A program made the position numbers and the translations under genes. Below, one piece after another: positions 1 to 11,040 of a DNA stretch of 64,000 bases; position 1 is the first letter of the stretch; each line of letters starts with the position of its first letter. The notes beneath the pieces were generated by a model. The model searched no databases. It was not told the origin of the DNA and worked only from the letters and a program-made list of their open reading frames with translations. The stretch spans positions 1,206,329 to 1,270,328 of the forward strand of contig KN834756.1 in NCBI GenBank assembly GCA_000827265.1. Reading direction: 5' to 3'. The stretch is from Collybiopsis luxurians FD-317 M1. Taxonomy: Eukaryota > Basidiomycota > Agaricomycetes > Agaricales > Omphalotaceae.

Positions 1-1117
1 TGCATAGCAAACCTTGGTCGACTAACTTCGCTTGGTCTGCCTGATAGATCGTGATATATCGCACAATTGCGATTGGCTCGAGTCTTTGAAGTTTCGCTGC
101 TTTTTGGCGAAGCAAAACTGGAGCAAATGCTATAACGTGAATTAGACAGTGTTTTAAATAACCACATGGCTGTAGTAAGTCACGCAGTAAACTTACTTTC
201 TTTCAACCAAATGAACGAGATAATTTGTATGACAACAGCGGCTATCGTCGTTGACCAAAACTGAAGAACAGATGTAAGAGAGAAAACTAAAAATCGAAAA
301 CTCAATACTCACAACCCATTGCCAGGTAGTTGAACTGGCTATCCACGCGCCGACGATAGGCCCAATAATTGGGCCAAGAAGTGGGGCCAAAGCATAGATT
401 GTCACGGCGCGCCCACGCTCTTGAACGCTCCAGCAGTCATTTATGACGCCGGCGCCAATCTAGATCAAGTTAGCGTGCAAGGAATAGGTGTTGTGCAAAG
501 GAATACGTACAACCAAAGGTGCACTTCCTCCGATTCCAGCAAGGAACCGAGCAGCTAATATTTGGCTGGGCGTTTTTGACCATGCACAACCAAGATTAAA
601 GGCTGGGAATGGAATTGAGAATATCATCGAAACTATGGAAAATCACACTCTTACCGATAAAGAGAATATTTCCGCCTTGCACCAGTCTTAATCGACCAAA
701 AATTTGGGAAGCCGGCCCAAAAAAAAGTAGTCCAAAGGCTAATCATTTGCGTTAGTAGTCTTTAATTATTTATAATGCCTTTGGAGGCTTACCATAGGCG
801 AGAATATATATTGAAACACAAAGCGGCTCAAACACCGAACTCGTGGCGTGCAGGTCTAGTTTCACCTGAGCAGCTGCTGGGGAGATCATTGATGAGGACA
901 TGGGCGAAAGCATGTTATACAGCGAGACAAGTCCAGTGGCCAGCCATTTTGACCTGTATGTCCAGCTTAGAGGAACCAGACAGTATTTAGCAATTCAAAA
1001 TGAGCATCTTTCAGAAAGTACAAACTTTTTGGGATTCTCTGGATCATTTTCACCCTCCCAATCAACAACAACTACTACGGGTTCATGAATATTCACTTTT
1101 CCTTCAAGTTGGGTCAT
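1..1117 (-). CDS. MFS drug/H+ antiporter-type transporter, 5' half (partial)
   Basis: A membrane transporter of the major facilitator superfamily, probably a multidrug or small-molecule:proton antiporter of the plasma membrane. I rebuilt seven exons on the minus strand: 1117-1026, 953-793, 738-655, 602-511, 459-313, 260-197 and 129-1. All joins are GT-AG and in frame, giving 256 residues before the window edge. The N-terminus has the acidic DPENPKK segment typical of this family just before the first membrane helix. Later come the loop after helix 2 (GPASQIFGRLR, a variant of the G-x-x-x-D/S-x-x-GRR motif) and the antiporter motif region ALAPLLGPIIGPIVGAW, then a WSTTIAAVVIQ helix and an ETFAPVLL stretch characteristic of fungal DHA1 members. 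The start ATG at 1117 is the only one ahead of DPENP. The C-terminal half lies outside the window, so intactness cannot be judged; no stop or frameshift is seen in the part present. Family call is firm, substrate unknown. Confidence 0.9.
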
Positions 1118-1560
1118 GGTGAGTTGCATGGAACACCTCCAGCTGGGAATTTAAACGGGCAAGGCTCCTGAAACAGGAGTAGTGATGCAGTTTTCAATTT
1201 AGTTTTGATGTCAGAAGGGAGGCGGACCAGCAAGACAGTGCCGTTCGGAAGTCGCGAGATTTAATGATTTACATCAATCTTGACTTTTTAGTAACGAAAT
1301 GTCACTTAGCAACATTGGCTGTTCAGCCACGAAAAACTGTTTTATTGGATCCGTGCATTCTTTGATGGATTTTGAATGTCCTGCAGGATAGCAGCATCTG
1401 GATCAGCAGAAGACGTGGTCGTCCAAGCGGCTGGTGCAATGAAGGTGACAGCTTAACAGATAGGCGGCCGGGTGCTGCGCAGCGTGGCAAGGTCCGGAAA
1501 ATAATTATTTGATATCGGTGTACAATAATATGGTCCTCATCTTCTATAATCACTTTAAAT
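1118..1560. other. Intergenic, upstream of MFS gene
   Basis: Presumed promoter side of the MFS gene. I see no convincing coding frame, TATA box or repeat here. Confidence 0.4.
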
Positions 1561-4120
1561 CGCACCTTGCACCGATCTTACAATCAAAACACTATGGTCC
1601 GACTTTCCAAAGACATTAAAGCCTGTATTACTGAGTTATTTCAAGTCCAACAACGAATGTGCGGTCAGATATTATGAATGGCAGGCGTTTGACATACAAA
1701 GTAGGCCATTGCACAGTATGTTTGACATATACAAGACTGGAAGCTGTTTGAGCGATGAGCTCAATAAGTTGTAGAAATTGTGACATCAGACCAGCGTCAG
1801 ATGCGGGTGATGCATCAACATGTCAATATGACGCTGTCCTGGAGAGAAGGGATGAGAGAAGTTTTTTGACGCAAACACAATCAAAGCATCTGCACTGATA
1901 TGGGCACCTCATTATCTATAAGTATGTGAACATTACGGCATTCAGCACCCCAGAAAATTCGACCATAGGGGATTCTTTCAGGCCTAGTAATATAGCACAG
2001 AAATATCAAAGGCACAAGGGGCAAAGGGTTGGGTATACTTGGGCTATTCGCCTCACACTGCCAGACCGCACCCATGCAGTGCAGTGGTTGGCTACAAATT
2101 GTCACGTAGTAGAGTATGGACTATTCACAACTGCGTCAAACATTAGTAAATATTTCTCAATTATTGAGAATATTTAAGAGCTGCACCACGTCAAAAATTG
2201 ATGATCACCGGCGCCGGATTGGAGGATTTAAATCCATTTTGATTCCAGTGTACATACATACCGTTTAATTAAAGTAAATAACTCAGGGAATATCGAAGTG
2301 CAATGCGGCGGGACCAAAACAACCTAGACTCGGCCCATCCCTGACATTCCCATTCGTGAGGTTGAGACACGAATATGCTTGAATATTCCAATCCCAATAG
2401 TAATCAGATCCTCTATCCAAAACACATTGACACCTTCCCTCAAGAGGAGTTAGGTCCTCGCAAGGCCGGATCAGGCAACGGTTAGCCTTCCCCAGGACGA
2501 GCGGCATTCCAACAGGAATGAATAAACGCATCATTCAGCTTCCCGCGGGAAGAGTCAGCGCCGCCTAAGCGCAGTCAGTTGGGCATCAGCTAAAACAGTC
2601 GGCGGACGCCCACAGGAGTGTAACCCAGGTGGCAGCAGCGAGAATAGCACAATTAAGTATGGCGGGGTGAAGACATCACGAGAATGATCACAGAGGTACA
2701 AAGTCAGAGCGTAAATGGCAGTGGCAGGAAGGGCAGGGGCACAAAGCCTGTCAAGAGTAATTAATGGTTGCAGAACGAGGGTCAGAGTCCTTTTTTGCTT
2801 CCAGTGTACACGCCGACTATTGAAGTAAAGTAATCACAAATAACTAAGGGAATATTTTTAATGCAGAGTCAATGGATGAGGAACAAACATCCCGGAGTCA
2901 GCTCAACCTTGACACTGTAAGTCCACGATGAAGGGTGACGGCGACTCCTGAAACTGATGTAGGACTCGAAAGTTCTCAATCCAGGATTGATGCCGGACGA
3001 GCGGGAATGAGGTGCCGAAGTCAGGGGAAAGGGGATAGAGGCCCGCCAAGGAATGTTAGAAATTGGGTATCCAAAATCTTTCAAACAACGCACAGGTTCA
3101 AGGTATTTTGTATGGCTGAGAACCCCGTACCAAAAAAGCATCCGAATTAGCACAAGCCATAATCGTCTAGACTGCAGATGATCATCATAGAGGTGACAGC
3201 GCAACAGATTTCATTGAGGCCATGGCGAAGCATGCCCTGTAGCGAGGTAGGTAATTTCAGCGAAATAGGGTCCTCGTCTACTACGGATAACGAAGTAAAG
3301 ATGTAAAACGAAGTAAAAAAGGATCAAGTTGACCGGTTTGATCGGCCTTTCGGCCTGCTCACAGCTTGCGACTGGCAATTTGGGCCGCTTTTCATATTGA
3401 GCCGGCAAAATTTGGCAGGGACAAGTCGGATCAACTTTGGCAAGTAAAACTGAATTAATTATAACTGAACCCACATTATCCTCATTGGACAATGTAACGC
3501 CGATATCTGGGCGTACACAAGTTTTTCTTAATCATGATCACATCGTTGGGCGAATTTTGCGACAGCAATCGATGAAAACCGCCTTCCATTCCTCAGGAAC
3601 TATCCTACGCCACGTTGGGGGTGTCATGTGCACTGCCTTGCTGTATGTTTACCCCTAGAGGAAGGTTATGTCCATCTAAACAAGTAGAACTGTACCCTGT
3701 CAAATTCTCAAACTTGTTTGATCGAGTGTGCTATCTTAAAATTGGGGCGCAAAGTGTCATTTCTTCGACCGGCGCCTTGTCAATAGCTTTGTGAATTTGT
3801 GGAGCAGCACCTTGACAAGGTCTCTTTTCCCGGTCCCAGATATACTGCAATATATCCCCTTACACGACTTTTGAAGTCGAAACACCACAGTCTAGACTCA
3901 CTAACGTCAAAACGAGTGCAACCGAGCTACCTCAAGTTCAACAACGTATCAGGTCGCCGTCAGCTTTCTAGTATGGCAGGCGTTTGATAGGGCACAGAAC
4001 TCTCAACTGCCACAACGGGGCAAGGGTGGGTGTACTTCGTTTACTATACGATTGTATCTACTCCAGGGCAAATGCGTTTGCCTCTGTCGAGTATGGCTTG
4101 GAGTATAATGCTTAGTTCTG
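1561..4120. repeat. Degenerate direct duplication, two diverged halves
   Basis: Stretches around 1600-2180 resemble 3870-4120: both have a tract like TCAAGT(T/C)CAACAACG followed by ATGGCAGGCGTTTGA, and later a GGGCAAGGGTGGGT-like tract. The interval around 2240-2290 also resembles 2795-2855, sharing TTCCAGTGTACA and AGGGAATAT. Short minus-strand open frames (2534-2283 and 3204-2869) fall inside, but they do not encode recognisably related proteins and show no known domain. I read this as an old duplicated non-coding or relic gene region. Part of it (3315-3470) is a dispersed repeat listed separately. Confidence 0.4.
3315..3470 (-). repeat. Dispersed repeat, short copy (related to 49816-50365)
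   Basis: The reverse complement of this stretch matches the ends of the insertion at 49816-50365. Both share TTCAGTTTTACTTGC, CCAAATTTTGCCGGCTCAAT, an AAAGCGGC(A/C)CAA tract and a GTGAGCA-GCC-AAA-GCC-GTCAA tract. This copy lacks the roughly 400 internal bases of the other. It has no coding capacity and is probably a non-autonomous transposon remnant. Confidence 0.65.
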
Positions 4121-5157
4121 CCGAAATCTTCGCTTTGACTGCCAGCTGTTCAATTTACGATTTCACATAACGGATCGTTCTTTTATCCTATGCTAAACAA
4201 TCATTCGCGCATTTATAATAATATGCAGAGAAGCTTCAATAATGATCCTCTATGACGATAAGGAACAATTGCTAATTGCTATCTTGTATTGAACGAGTGG
4301 TGTCCCCGTTCTTTGTAAATAGATATTGCTCCGAGCTTACAAGATTTCAGAAAATGCCAGTTTACACAAGGTGTAGCTTACAATGAGTTATTGAACTTCC
4401 GAAAACCATACACTAAAAATGAGAGAAATTCCCTTGCATGCTGTATGCAAGGTGTCTAGTGTTTATTTACAATCAGTTTTTTGTAAACACGAGACATTAC
4501 TGTAACATAGCGGGTGATGTGACTTGATAAGTTTCAAGTTTAAATATCTTATGTAGAAATTCATGTTGCCGTGAAAGGTGACTTGACCCTTATCATCCTT
4601 GATAATTAGTAGATTATTCTTGGGATAACGCCTCAATACTTGTTTGATGTCGATGCTTGCCCCATCCAAACTCCCATTTTTGGAACCCAAGCACTAACAT
4701 GCAGTGTAGCTTGTGAAATAACATGAAACAGGTGGAAGGGTTAAATGTAGAATCTTAAGATTTCATGATGTGATTGTGACAACGGGAAGTAATCTTGCTC
4801 TTGACACATGTGCCTGTGATTATAATGGCCACATGTCCGAGGAAGGTTCAGTTCAGCGACGTAGTCCGGCTCTTCCGAGAATATGACGATGATTAATCTT
4901 TCGGTGATTCCAGGTACATTCGTACTTGGATATAAGAATTCCTTGGCCGCTCATAGCCTTTCAAGTCTAAGAAGCTCAGATGTCCTTGATACCTGAGTGT
5001 GGTATTCCTCCCAATATTGCTTTAATGTATGATAATTTCCTCGCATATTCCTATTACTCATCCTCATTCCTTTCGTAAAATTCCCATCACAGAACAGGAC
5101 CTTATGTATGAAGCAATTACAGTGCCGAATGCTCATCTCGATCTGAAGGATACCTAG
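4121..5157. other. Intergenic or unassigned
   Basis: AT-rich sequence with only short open frames (for example 4690-4463 and 5136-4951 on the minus strand) that match no family I recognise. The 3' part must contain the promoter and probably the first short exon of the following membrane-protein gene. Confidence 0.4.
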
Positions 5158-6533
5158 GTATTAGGTGGATTGTTTTCATACGGGTTGCTGGGCATCCTGG
5201 TAGTACAGATATGTGAGTGTTTTGTTACGAAACAATCGCTGATCCTTATTGATACTTCAATTTGAGTTTTTTATCGCTACCAACTAGCGGATCGGGATCC
5301 CACATGGCTGAAGACTTTTGGTCCGCACTCACATCTCTGAAGACTTCACATTGATTAACCTTTATGCATTTGCAGTTTATGTCCTTATGATTTTTGACAT
5401 TGCTATCACGATAAACTGGACGGTGTTCTTGTGGCAAATTTTGGGACCACATTGGGGAGACCCAACGATTTTGATAAGCGGGAAAACTGCAGCAGGAATT
5501 CCACTGTTGTCTGGAATGGGTAGGGTAGAACTCTGGCATTGGCATCCCATTTCTGATTTAATTTTCTGATGAGCAGTTGCGAGTATGGCCCACTGTTTCT
5601 ATGCCTGGAGGATATACAAGCTTCTGGACTCCTTAATCCTCCCCATTATAGTGGTTTTGGTCGGTGAGATTAGTTTTGAATCTGTGTCGAGTCTCATCGA
5701 GTTATAGATATCTTTAACGACGTGTGCGATGGCCGGGTACGCAGGTATACATGGAGCGAAGATAGGACTTATCCGCTTCTCAGAGATGGATGCTGAAGTT
5801 TCGGTGAGTCTCTGATTACCATCTCTACGTCCATATTACTTAAGGTGATGCATTGCCCCTTCCACTATAGACGTGGCTAGGTGGAAGTACCTTATGTGAT
5901 TTTCTTATTACTGCTGTTTTGGCATTCAAGGTGCGTTGGAATCGTCATGTATGAAGCCAGTTCCAGTTCAGGTCAACCCTCATTGATAATGCAGCTGTTT
6001 AATCACGGGAAGCGTACACCATCATCTAGAACTCACAATGCTCTACTTCGTGTTATCACCGTCACTGTCGAGACAGGATTTGTGACAGCCCTCACTGCAC
6101 TCTTTGAACTTCTGATGTTCCTCATCTACCGAAATACCACCCTGCATTTCATACCGTAAGTAAAGTCATATGCACTCTTTCTATCGATGCTCAAAAAAGC
6201 TTCCCGCATTGTAGATTGTTCATGCTCAGCAAAGTGTAAAACTATAAACTGAATCAAAGTATCAGGCTTGAGACTGATGACTAAAAATCATGCAGGTACT
6301 CGAATTGTCTCCTTGCAACTCTGAATGCAAGATCCATGATTGACTTCGAGGCAAGAGCTTCGAAAGGATCCTTCCATCCTCTCTGGAGTGATTTCAAGGG
6401 CGACGTTCTAACATTCGGCAAGTGGAATAATAATCATCGATTATTCAATTTACCTGCCCAAGTACAAGTTGCTACATCAGTTCACCGCGACCATCAGGTT
6501 GAACTGGTAGCTCTGCAGGTAAACGACCAATGA
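5158..6533 (+). CDS. DUF6534-family seven-helix fungal membrane protein
   Basis: An integral membrane protein of the DUF6534 family, abundant in Agaricomycetes and of unknown biochemical role. Exons I can join in frame: about 5158-5212, 5267-5320, 5376-5519, 5577-5659, 5708-5803, 5871-5930, 5995-6155 and 6296-6533 (TGA). Family hallmarks in order are: a first helix (GGLFSYGLLGILVVQI), FYRYQLADRDPTWLKTF, the LSGMVASMAHCFYAWRIY helix, TWLGGSTLCDFLITAVL (very typical), then RVITVTVETGFVTALTALFE, and finally SNCLLATLNAR, the family's C-terminal signature. A soluble tail of about 65 residues follows. The first exon with the start codon is not resolved. Two splice donors (GTCCGC at 5321 and GTCGGT at 5660) are weak, but they are the only joins that keep the frame. 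The gene is probably intact. Confidence 0.85.
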
Positions 6534-7299
6534 ATATTTTCAAATTGTTTACACAGGCTTATAAATGCATGTTCAACAGGATTCCAAACGTAGCAGCACC
6601 CTTGGCGTCCCGGTAAACAAGCAGGCGGGCTAGTGTAATTGGAGATGGCTCGTTTCTGAGTTGATCTGAATCTGGGGCATATGGTTCACTTTTAAAATTA
6701 AATATATCTAGTTAGTTATTTATAATCACAGTTTTCACTTGTACTTTTGTTTTTTTTAAAGACTTTTTCTTGTCTACTGAATATCAAATAAGAGTCACCT
6801 TGACAGTGTATGTAAAAGTTTGGGTCACATTATATGCCGTACATTAATTACATGGGCAGTGCAGAGCCGATAAGGGCTGTGTCAGTTCACAGCACAGACA
6901 AAGAATACTTATACAAAGTGGGCTGAGGGAGCAGCAGCAACTTGAAATACACTGGTACATCAGAAAAAATAGTCTGGGCCTCAGGTTACCTAGGAGGCAA
7001 CCTGAAGCAACCTAAGGAACCTGGGTAACCTGGGTGACCTGTGCAACCTGGGAAAAGCTAATATCCTGGGCAAACCTCAGGTATCCCAAGGATACCTGAG
7101 GAGTGATGCTGTAAATATTACCAAATAAGGCAAAATTATATTGAATATATATAACTATGCTTTAATCTATCCCAAATGCATGGCAAGGACACATTCTTAG
7201 TTGCAGATAACTCATAGAAACTGAAATTTGACATAAGTCACATGATGCAACTGCGTGAGCTGTCTACAATCAAAATAATTCTCATATGGTCAAAACAAG
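6534..7299. repeat. Intergenic with degenerate AACCTG repeats
   Basis: Holds the 3' flank of the membrane-protein gene. From about 6985 to 7100 there is a cluster of imperfect 9-12 base units around AACCTGGG and AACCTGAAG. A similar same-strand cluster lies beyond the transposon at 10068-10155, so the transposon seems to have jumped into a repeat-rich stretch. No coding frame is seen. Confidence 0.5.
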
Positions 7300-7301
7300 T
7301 A

Positions 7302-9773
7302 CAGTAAACTACCTCATAATGCATAGGGTCCATTGCCGCCAGATCTTATGCATTATGAGGGATATGCATTTCAAGTTGGTGACACTTATTTGGATCAGAA
7401 ATATTGATACAAATGATACCTTTAGCTTTAGTACATGAGATACATAGTTACTTATTTTTTGTGAAAGTAGTTAGTCAATGAAGTTTGTTTTGCATTATGG
7501 AGATCCTCCTTGGCTACACCAACCCAGAATTTTCTCAAAGCCTCCTGAAGATCCATGCCATTCTCAGGGTTACCCTTTGTGAGACACATGGTTTCAAGTT
7601 TCTGACACAGGTCCAGTATCTCCATTGATGTCATGTCCACTGTATCCTTCTCCTCCTCCTCTTCCTCCTCATCATCAATCTCAATAATCTCACCCTGAGC
7701 CACTGCCTGTTCCCGCATGACCTGTTCCACAGTCTGAGCATCATTGAGAGCAAATGCCTCTTGCCCAACTTCTCATTCCTGTTCAGGGTCCAGAAGATCA
7801 TTGATGGTTGGCATCCCAGCAAGAGATATCCAATTTCGGCAGCATAACTCTGATATGTTGTCCATCAGATCATGTTCGAGTTGTGCAAGCTGAGCATTTG
7901 ACAAAGGAGGAGGAGTAGCTGAAGTAGCTGGAGCACTGCCGGATTTGTGCTGAGTCCAGACTTTCTCAGCTGATTCATCTTCGCACTCCATAATGGCATG
8001 AAGGGCAGCAGACCACTTTGGTTCTGAATTCCATTGTGCCCCAAGAAGCTTTTTGAGAGCATGTTTGGTGTCAATGAACTGCATCTGATCTGTAGCAAAG
8101 ATGTTGAGGAGATGCCAAGCCTTGTCATCATCAGGTAGTGTCTCATAAACCTTGTCTGCTGACCTGATTTTGAATTCATGAATTCAGCTCAAAGTATTCA
8201 TTTTAGAGCAAATGAAAGTGTACCAGGTTGTTTGAGTATGATGCCAGCAATGTCTGATTGTCTCAGGAGTCACCTTTCCCCAAGCCCACCTTGCCATGAG
8301 CATTGCTTCAAGAATATCAATGTTCCATAGATCCAGCTCTCTGGCTTCATTTAGGTCCATTGCATGCCGAGAAAACTCTTTCTGGTAGTACACCTTGAAT
8401 GTTCGGATGATGCCCACATCGCAGGGTTGCACAAATGGTGTGAGATTTGGCTCATAGAACTCCAGTTGGATATTGGTGGGTTCATAGTTGATGGTGTGGC
8501 CAGAGAAGTTATCAATCCAGAACAGAATGTGTCTGTTTTCTGTGCACATTTTTAAGTCAAGGGCATGAATAATTTCTTTGAAGAGGCTTGATGTCATCCA
8601 AGCTTTCTTGTTGTTCTGATAGTTCAGCCCATATGCCAAACCATCTTTCTTCTTGAAGCATCGCAGCCTCTTGAACTTACTGATACACCCGATGTCCTCT
8701 TTCTCACCCAGCTCATTACAGATGAACAAAATAGAGATCTGGTTCTTTGATGCCTTCTCCCCGCTCATTTCCTTCATTGCAAGGCCATGATCTGGAGGGC
8801 AGCGCCAGAAAAGTGAACTCTCATCAGTGTTCCATTGATCACATGGATGGTAATCAGCAGCAATTTCATGACACCATTTGCATTCAGCTTCAATGGCTGC
8901 AGGATCACAGGATGCTGCCTCATCATGATGATGGATGCTTCGGATTTTGTAGGCTTTGAAGAATGAAGCCAGCCAGCCATTACTATCACCAAGACACTCA
9001 TCTGGGGGAACACTGAAGTCTCTCTCAAATTGCCAGTGCTTTTCCATCAACATGTCACCTGAGACTGTTTGATGATGAGAATTCATGCTCTCAACCCAGA
9101 GCACAAGAGCATGCTCAATGTCAGGCTGAGTAACAACATGAGCCCTTTTGGTTGACAAACCATTTGGGATACTCACAGCACAATGCTCAATCTGTTCATG
9201 GCGTTTGAGGTTTCGGGAAAGTGTACCTTGGTCAAAAAGCAAGGCATTGATGGCAAGTGACTTGAAATGAGTAACCACAGCAACTTGGCTTGTATCAGGG
9301 TGCTTGTCTATCCATTTAAAGATTCTGAGCCAGTCATAAGCTGATAGATTCTGCTTTCGCTGTTTGGAAATGGTGGCCAAGACAACATCTTTGGGTTTCT
9401 TTGCTCTGGCATCCACTTTGGAGTGTTTAGCATAGGGAGCTGGCTTTTTGTGAGGCTTTTGGACTTTTTCAGGAGCACCAGTCATAGTCGAGAGAAGTGA
9501 TGTCGTGAATACAGAACACCCAGCAGGTGTATGTTAAAGAGAAAGAATTATTTTATTGTTCAAACTACACATTTGTAATTGTTCATTGCATTATCAGTCT
9601 CATTGTTGGCCATTCTGGCTTTGCCGAACTGGTTTTTATCTGTCTCTGGCAGGTAATAATGCATAAAATTTCCAGAAATCTCTACGCATTATGCACAATG
9701 GGAATTTTGCATAATTTCCTGCCCACCAGTGCGGTGGACCTCAAAACTCCATGTATTATGAACTAGTTGACTG
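7302..9773 (-). mobile_element. Pogo/Tigger-like DNA transposon (Tc1/mariner superfamily)
   Basis: A 2472-base element flanked by TA on both sides (7300-7301 and 9774-9775), the target duplication of Tc1/mariner transposons. The left end reads CAGTAAACTACCTCATAAT and the right end, reverse-complemented, CAGTCAACTAGTTCATAAT, so the terminal inverted repeats are imperfect. Internal subterminal repeats around GCATTATG are present on both sides. One long minus-strand frame encodes the transposase. The element lies between the DUF6534 gene and the fold-back repeat region. Confidence 0.88.
7452..9485 (-). pseudogene. Pogo-type transposase (CENP-B HTH + DDE_1) with two in-frame TGA
   Basis: Would cut and paste the surrounding element. 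From the ATG at 9485 the frame runs 433 residues to a TGA at 8186-8184, continues in the same frame to a second TGA at 7775-7773, and ends at 7452. It would be 677 residues if both were sense codons. Order of parts: basic N-terminus, psq/CENP-B-type helix-turn-helix (about 45-95), Tc5-type HTH (about 115-195), and the DDE_1 catalytic core. The three acidic residues are all present: D221 in CDQWNTDESSLFW, D325 in LFWIDNFSGH, and D356 in FVQPCDVGIIRTFK. The C-terminus has an acidic EEEEEEE run (after the second TGA) and ends in YFHKK. The first 433 residues hold the whole DNA-binding and catalytic part, so a shortened product might still act, but a recently silenced copy is the simpler reading. 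Confidence 0.88.
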
Positions 9774-9775
9774 TA

Positions 9776-10345
9776 TATCACAATTATACTATACTATATA
9801 CTATATGTATATGTATAAGCTCTTTACTGTACTGAAATACTGTACTTGAGTATATTAGGTTAATACTAGTATACTGTAATGCATTATAAAGTATAATACC
9901 TGATGAAAATGTATACCATATATACCATACATAAAATATGTACAAGTTCAATACTACTACTACTACTACTACCTACTATACAAGCCCAATAGCTATATAC
10001 AGTAGAATAGAGTACAAACAGTAATATATAAAGATATATTATTTATACTTATTAACCCTTTATGCAACCGGGGGTAACCTCAGGTAATCTGAGCCAACCT
10101 GAGCCAACCTGGGGCAGCCTGGGGCAACCTGAGACAACCTAGGGCACCCTAGGATATAGGGGTTGGACTGTAGAAACCTAGGTAATCTAAGTACTTGAAG
10201 TGTCCTATGCTTCTTAGGTTTCTTGAGGTTGTCATAATGTAACCCCATGCTCAAGCTATTTTTCCTGATGTAGTACCTTTTGAATATGAGTTTTTTTTTT
10301 GCCACTGGTCACTGGTAGAGTGAGTACTTTGAAATTTCTACAGGT
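9776..10345. repeat. AT-rich flank with (TAC)n microsatellite and AACCTG repeats
   Basis: A TATA-rich low-complexity tract (9780-9850) is followed by a perfect TAC/ACT trinucleotide run near 9951-9973. From 10068 to 10155 there are imperfect repeats of CCAACCTGAG and GGGCAACCTG, on the same strand as those left of the transposon. No gene is seen. Confidence 0.6.
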
Positions 10346-10965
10346 TAGACTCTGTTGGAATTAACCAACCCCCAAGAAGGCAAATCCCCTGTCAGCCACT
10401 GTACCCTCTCTTCACAACTGATTTTATAACTGTTTGAGAGTATAGAGACTAATGCAATGTGCCCATGAGCAGGATGCACCAGGACGAGAAGGCATTTGGG
10501 TGGGGAGAAGTTGTCAAGGTACATCATGATGAGAAGGAGGCAACGAAGAATGATGGAGTGAAAGAGGTTAAGGAGAAGAATACATGAAAAACTACAAGTT
10601 GTCAGATTACAAGTGAGTGTTTTAATGCTTAATGATTTGAGTGTTTGCTAATAAAGGTCAAAATTCAGAACCCTACTGAACTAAAGAGACTGTATCAAAT
10701 TTAGGAACAAGACTCATCAAACTTGGCATTAGAAAACAGCAAGTGCTCAGCATCTACACACAAACAAGCCCAAACTGGTAGCTTGTTGCACACACATGTT
10801 TCTCTATAGTATTATTCACTCTGTTACTAGTTCATTTTTTCAGAATTATCACTTGTTTGGTCCAACCTTTCACATAATAAAGTGATGAAATGGGTTAGCT
10901 CTATGCAGAAGGGGTACATCCAAAGTGCACTGAGCTCTCTAAGCTGTAGTGACAACAATGGGCCT
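10346..10965 (+). pseudogene. Long-chain acyl-CoA synthetase relic (isolated fragment)
   Basis: A decayed piece of the same FAA-like gene found many times to the right. Translating across stops gives ELKETVSNL, then a piece like LIKLGIRKQQVLSIYTQTSP. This corresponds to the N-terminal third of fungal long-chain-fatty-acid-CoA ligases, where the usual text is close to KLGV-K-Q-FNIYAQTSPNWQL. Bases 10855-10965 match the FAA-c 5' flank (compare 36175-36240). Several stops, no P-loop. It is cut off by the fold-back repeat that starts near 11041. Confidence 0.65.
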
Positions 10966-11040
10966 GCCATGTTCCAAATACCCCAAATTTTTGGCCTAGC
11001 ATGATATCTATCACTAGCAACCTGTGGGGTATGTATTGAG

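Noticed and set aside
2283..2534. Cys-containing 83-codon minus-strand frame
   Set aside because: No signal peptide, no family recognised, no splice partners found with confidence.
4463..4690. 75-codon minus-strand frame
   Set aside because: No domain, no similarity to neighbours, AT-rich context; likely chance.
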